Below are positions 60,998 to 64,000 of a DNA stretch of 64,000 nt, in pieces. Each line of letters opens with the position of its first letter. Position 1 is the stretch's first letter. Source of the stretch: Sarcina sp. DSM 11001 (lineage in GTDB: Bacteria > Bacillota > Clostridia > Lachnospirales > Lachnospiraceae); assembly GCF_900101015.1 (NCBI RefSeq), contig NZ_FNFZ01000024.1:1-64000 (forward strand), written 5' to 3'. Under the pieces are notes generated by a model. That model was not told the origin of the DNA, did no database searches, and saw only the letters and a program-made list of their open reading frames with translations. The translations under genes were made by a program, and so were the position numbers.

Positions 60998-61070
60998 ATA
61001 TCCCCTGAATTCCCGGATTTTACTATTTCCTGAATTTCCGGATTTAATATTTCCTGACTTCCCGGATTCC
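60998..61070. repeat. 24-25-bp tandem array, 3 units
   Basis: Units of the form TTTCCTGAATTTCCGGATTTAA lie between the VTC gene stop and the DUF4956 start. Confidence 0.75.
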
Positions 61071-61091
61071 TTTTTTCTGTACCATCCGGTA

Positions 61092-61814
61092 TCAGCTCGT
61101 GACAGAAAAGCCGTTGAGGTTGTACCGCCTGCACAGATAATATTTGGAAAAAGTCTCCAGCCGCATGTTTGTCATCTGGATCGCGTGATAAATATAATCC
61201 GGCAGGTACTCATCGAACTTGACTTCCAGAAGATGCTGACCCTTCGGAAGGACCGGTCTCTCCCAGATATCCTTCATAAAAAAGCGGTCAAAAGAGGGGG
61301 ACGACGTGATATTCATATCAAACGTTATACGTACATTTCCCTCATCGCAGACAAAAGGTCTGCGCAGATACTGCACGATCACCTTTGGCTGCATCAGCTG
61401 TGTCCGCTGCAGCAGGAGCATCCGGTTCAGCAGGGCAGGATTCTCATCCGTGATCGGGACCGGCTCCAGCCTTGCCATCCTCTCATACTGATCGCGGGTG
61501 ATCCGGCAGCTTTTCTTCTGGATCATTCCGTATTCTTTACGCTTACACTCCAGCGAGATCCTCCTGTCATTGGCATTATAGATACGGACCCGCCATTTTT
61601 CCCTGGGGCTGACTCCGCTCTCGTTTTCATTCAGGCACTTGTCATACAGATCATCGAAATAAACACTCCGGATCAGATAGCACCCGTTCTCATCCGTATG
61701 AGGATCAGGTCTCATGACATCCTGAAGCCTGACCTCAAGCATCTTCAACTCAGCAGCTGAGCAGAGGTACTTGAGTTCATGACGGAATTTCGGCTCTTTT
61801 ACTCCTTTCGCCAC
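61092..61814 (-). CDS. VTC-domain (polyphosphate polymerase-like) protein
   Basis: 240 residues: EPKFRHELKYLCS at the N-terminus, YLIRSVYFDDLYDKCLNENE, then KWRVRIYN, SLECKRKEYG, and VIVQYLRRPFV, LLEVKFDEYLPDYI: the basic and acidic residues that line the VTC tunnel. Probably a membrane-associated enzyme together with DUF4956; in bacteria the product is not established. GTG start at 61814 preceded by GGAGAGA. Confidence 0.88.
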   Translation of the reverse strand: MAKGVKEPKFRHELKYLCSAAELKMLEVRLQDVMRPDPHTDENGCYLIRSVYFDDLYDKCLNENESGVSPREKWRVRIYNANDRRISLECKRKEYGMIQKKSCRITRDQYERMARLEPVPITDENPALLNRMLLLQRTQLMQPKVIVQYLRRPFVCDEGNVRITFDMNITSSPSFDRFFMKDIWERPVLPKGQHLLEVKFDEYLPDYIYHAIQMTNMRLETFSKYYLCRRYNLNGFSVTS

Positions 61815-61984
61815 TCTCTCCTTCTCCTTCTTATTTTTCTAAATATTCTCCTTTATCATGACTTTATCATGACCGTTTGTCACAAACGACACGAAAGGTT
61901 TTGTCGATAAAACAAGTATTGTCGTAAGAAGAACTTTTACCAAAGACAGATTTTAACATACCGGACAAAGCAAAACAACCCTTT

Positions 61985-62875
61985 TCATTTGCCGGAGCAG
62001 GCCCGGTCCAGCGCCCTGTATACCTGTGCCTCCAGAGTCTCCATCCGGTTCATCTCTTCAAGGATACACTGCGTTTCCGGCTGATCCTTCCACTCCGGCT
62101 GATCCAGCAGCCGGACTGTTTCCTCTATCCTTTTGGCTCCCGGTTCATTCTGCGGCAGCAGGTCTTCTTGATGACACGTATTCCCTGCGGCTGTATTGTC
62201 CTGATCCGGGCGGGACTCAAAGCCATGAAGCAGACACATGCGGACTACAAGATCCATATTCACATTTTCAAATTCCGGTTTTCTGCTCAGAAGCATCGCT
62301 GCAATCGCCATCTTCCGGACACGGCCTGCTGAATGATTTGCCAAATCATTTTCAGCAGCGTTTACCGTATCATTCCCGGCATTATTTGCCAGATCATTCC
62401 CAGTATTATTTATCGAATCTTTCCCGGCATTATTTGCCGGATTATTCCAGGAATTTTTAAACGGATCATTTACAGGATCAGGAGAAAAATGATCCTGTTC
62501 GGGTACCAGAAGGTCAGGCAGTTCAATCTCTTTATCCAGCGAGTTCGTCGCGATCACTGGCTCTCCTTCCGTAAGCTCTATGGTCACAGGATGACCATTT
62601 GCAAGGAGGATGACATCAAAGGCAAGACCCTTATCGTAAGACTTCATTTCCGGGTACATGCTTATGAACTCTTCAGCAGAAAAGGACCTGGCATCAAGCC
62701 CCAGGGGATCTTCCCCTTCGAAAACGTAGGAGACCACCTCCTGGACAATGCAGGATCCAGCCTGAAGCATGCGGATCAGAGAGATAAAATCGATTTCCCC
62801 CTCAGCCCTGTATTCTTTTATCGTAAAAACACCTGATTCTGAAACACCTGACTTTTCCAGTTTTAACGTACTCAT
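61985..62875 (-). CDS. Protein of unknown function with Asn/Asp-rich repeats
   Basis: 296 residues from the ATG at 62875 (GAGGTGATT before it). The first ~145 residues are a folded region (KLEKSGVSESGVFTIKEYRA, DFISLIRMLQAGSCIVQEVV, VTIELTEGEPVIATNS). The middle is a repeat of NNAGNDLAN type (encoded by 24-bp-like DNA repeats around 62330-62460). The C-terminus is helical (KMAIAAMLLSRKPEFENV). No signal peptide, no family recognised. Divergent from the exonuclease gene across the 28-bp array. Confidence 0.6.
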   Translation of the reverse strand: MSTLKLEKSGVSESGVFTIKEYRAEGEIDFISLIRMLQAGSCIVQEVVSYVFEGEDPLGLDARSFSAEEFISMYPEMKSYDKGLAFDVILLANGHPVTIELTEGEPVIATNSLDKEIELPDLLVPEQDHFSPDPVNDPFKNSWNNPANNAGKDSINNTGNDLANNAGNDTVNAAENDLANHSAGRVRKMAIAAMLLSRKPEFENVNMDLVVRMCLLHGFESRPDQDNTAAGNTCHQEDLLPQNEPGAKRIEETVRLLDQPEWKDQPETQCILEEMNRMETLEAQVYRALDRACSGK

Positions 62876-62902
62876 AATCACCTCTTCTTTGGTCATTGGT
62901 CA

Positions 62903-63030
62903 TCTGGCTGATTCTGTCGGCCTTTGGCCCTCTGGCTGATTCTGTCGGCCTTTGACCCTCTGGCTGATTCTGTCGACCTTTGGCCCTCTGGCTGATTCTG
63001 TCGACCTTTGGCCCTCTGGCTGATTCTGTT
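62903..63030. repeat. 28-bp tandem array, 4.6 units, in a divergent promoter region
   Basis: Units of 28 bp starting TCTGGCTGATTCTGTCGGCC run from 62903 to 63030. They occupy most of the 246 bp between the two divergent start codons. Confidence 0.95.
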
Positions 63031-63121
63031 TTATGTGTCTAATATACCAAAAGTGTGATACAATCACCCTATACTGCATTTGCGCAGTGTCAATACGGCA
63101 GACTACAAGGAGACGAAAGTT

Positions 63122-63778
63122 ATGAACAAAATCTTTGTCGATCTCGAAATGCATCCGATTCCGCGTTCTTTTAAGGAAGAGAGACAAATATGTACCCAGG
63201 AAATCATCGAAATCGGCGCAGTAAAGCTCAATGAGCAGAACAAAGAGACAGACAGCTTCTGTGAATTCGTTCATCCGGCATATGTACAGAAGATATATGC
63301 CAAATTTCAAAAACTCACCGGGATCACTACTGAAGATGTGGCGGAAGCATCCGTACTCGCAGATGTCCTGACCCGTTTTATCGACTGGTGCGGAGAAGAT
63401 TATACCATCTATTCCTGGAGCGACAGCGATATCTGGCAGATCATGAACGAGACCCGTCTCAAAAATCTTACAGACCTCCCCGGACTGACCTATATGTATA
63501 ATAACTGGCGGGACTTTCAGCAGGAATTCTCCGAGCTGCTCCACTTTGAAAAAGTCATGAACCTCGGCAGGGCTGTCAACCTTGCAGGCCTGGATTTTTC
63601 CGGCAGGGAGCACGACGGCCTGGCTGACGCCCGCATGACATCACACCTCTACGTCGAGAGCCGGGACAGCAAATCCTTTGACCGGCTCCGCAAAATGGTT
63701 GAGGAAGCTTTTTCTGAAAGCACCTTTACAATGGGCGACATGTTTGATTTCGGCAGTATTACCTTCCCTTCGGAATAG
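63122..63778 (+). CDS. DnaQ-like 3'-5' exonuclease (DEDDh)
   Basis: 218 residues. ExoI motif FVDLEMHPI (Asp and Glu), EIIEIGAVKLNE, ExoII region (TRFIDWCGEDYTIYSWSDSD) and ExoIII REHDGLADARMTSHL with the catalytic His and Asp. AAGGAGACG precedes the ATG. It resembles exonucleases of the KapD/ERI-1-like group acting on RNA or DNA ends; exact substrate unknown. Confidence 0.85.
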   Translation: MNKIFVDLEMHPIPRSFKEERQICTQEIIEIGAVKLNEQNKETDSFCEFVHPAYVQKIYAKFQKLTGITTEDVAEASVLADVLTRFIDWCGEDYTIYSWSDSDIWQIMNETRLKNLTDLPGLTYMYNNWRDFQQEFSELLHFEKVMNLGRAVNLAGLDFSGREHDGLADARMTSHLYVESRDSKSFDRLRKMVEEAFSESTFTMGDMFDFGSITFPSE

Positions 63779-63923
63779 GCAGTCCGGATTCAGATGCCGG
63801 ATTCATACATTCCGATCAAAACGGCAGGAATAAACAATCCTGATCTTACATTGTCCCTTATTCACAATATAACAGTATAAAGTATAACAGCATAAAATGT
63901 AACTACTTGAAGGAGCAAGTCCT

Positions 63924-64000
63924 ATGCGCACTCTTTTCCGCCTACTGATCACTGCAGTCCTGACAGCAGCCGTTCTTGCCGCAGTCATTTTGCTTCGCCT
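63924..64000 (+). CDS. Start of an exported or membrane protein (cut by the window end)
   Basis: ATG at 63924 with GAAGGAGCAAG before it. The visible 25 residues (MRTLFRLLITAVLTAAVLAA...) are a signal peptide or first membrane helix. The rest is outside the window. Confidence 0.6.
   Translation, partial: MRTLFRLLITAVLTAAVLAAVILLR

Noticed and set aside
62900-63613. Minus-strand ORF over the exonuclease with a 14-residue repeat at one end
   Set aside because: The repeat is the 28-bp array read as protein; the rest is antisense to a well-supported exonuclease.

Overview
The window reads as a chromosomal segment of a Gram-positive anaerobe of the Clostridia, most likely a member of the Lachnospiraceae. 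Evidence: strong AGGAGG-type ribosome binding sites, the Firmicutes order priA-def-fmt-(yugP)-rsmB-rlmN-stp-prkC-rsgA, a MurE with the meso-diaminopimelate DNPR motif, a fused SecDF next to recJ, a propionate-type CoA-transferase and a DhaKLM dihydroxyacetone kinase. The lineage call is inference from gene content. No rRNA, tRNA, CRISPR array or intact mobile element was found.

Layout. 1-5.3 kb is accessory and partly decayed: an SDR gene behind a frameshifted membrane-protein gene, a TetR/metallo-hydrolase pair, an acetyltransferase flanked by gene fragments (including a DUF4143 ATPase piece), and a DinJ/YoeB-type toxin-antitoxin module. 5.3-9.7 kb is a redox/hydrolase cluster opposite a LysR regulator, with a lipoprotein that fuses a cyclophilin-like domain to an aldo/keto reductase. 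9.7-10.3 kb holds a relic of a conjugative coupling protein (VirD4/TraG) and a 14-bp array. 10.3-18.1 kb: ABC-class ATPase, GH32 sucrase, a zinc-ribbon protein, a two-TPM-domain secreted protein and a small membrane protein. 18.3-23.7 kb: propionate CoA-transferase, enoyl-CoA hydratase, a GntP-type permease and a MarR regulator with a likely operator in the permease promoter. 24-42.2 kb is a long minus-strand housekeeping run (rsgA, prkC, stp, rlmN, rsmB, yugP, fmt, def, priA, murE, recJ, secDF). 42.4-50.6 kb: acidic lipoprotein, FMN alpha-hydroxy-acid dehydrogenase, Sfp-type transferase, aspS, hisS, secreted protein. 50.6-54.5 kb: the plus-strand comM-dprA competence/recombination operon. 54.6-64 kb: rhodanese, dhaL-dhaM-dhaK, YitT, sirtuin, DUF4956/VTC pair, exonuclease and the start of a further gene.

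Two results stand out. First, spacers here are full of short tandem or direct duplications (12-28 bp units, or 27-51 bp copies 61-70 bp apart), and a recurring subset copies the last codons plus the stop codon of a minus-strand gene: GH32, priA, fmt, aspS, dhaM and the DUF4956 gene. With 13-bp units the extra TGA triplets fall in all three frames. I know of no described system of this kind; replication slippage is the simplest explanation. Second, an alternative-frame ORF of 127 codons with its own strong ribosome binding site lies inside dprA and has more native-looking codon use than the dprA frame across it. The comM-dprA operon also has a good sigma-A-type promoter containing direct repeats, and a 21-residue leader ORF created by duplication of the comM ribosome binding site.
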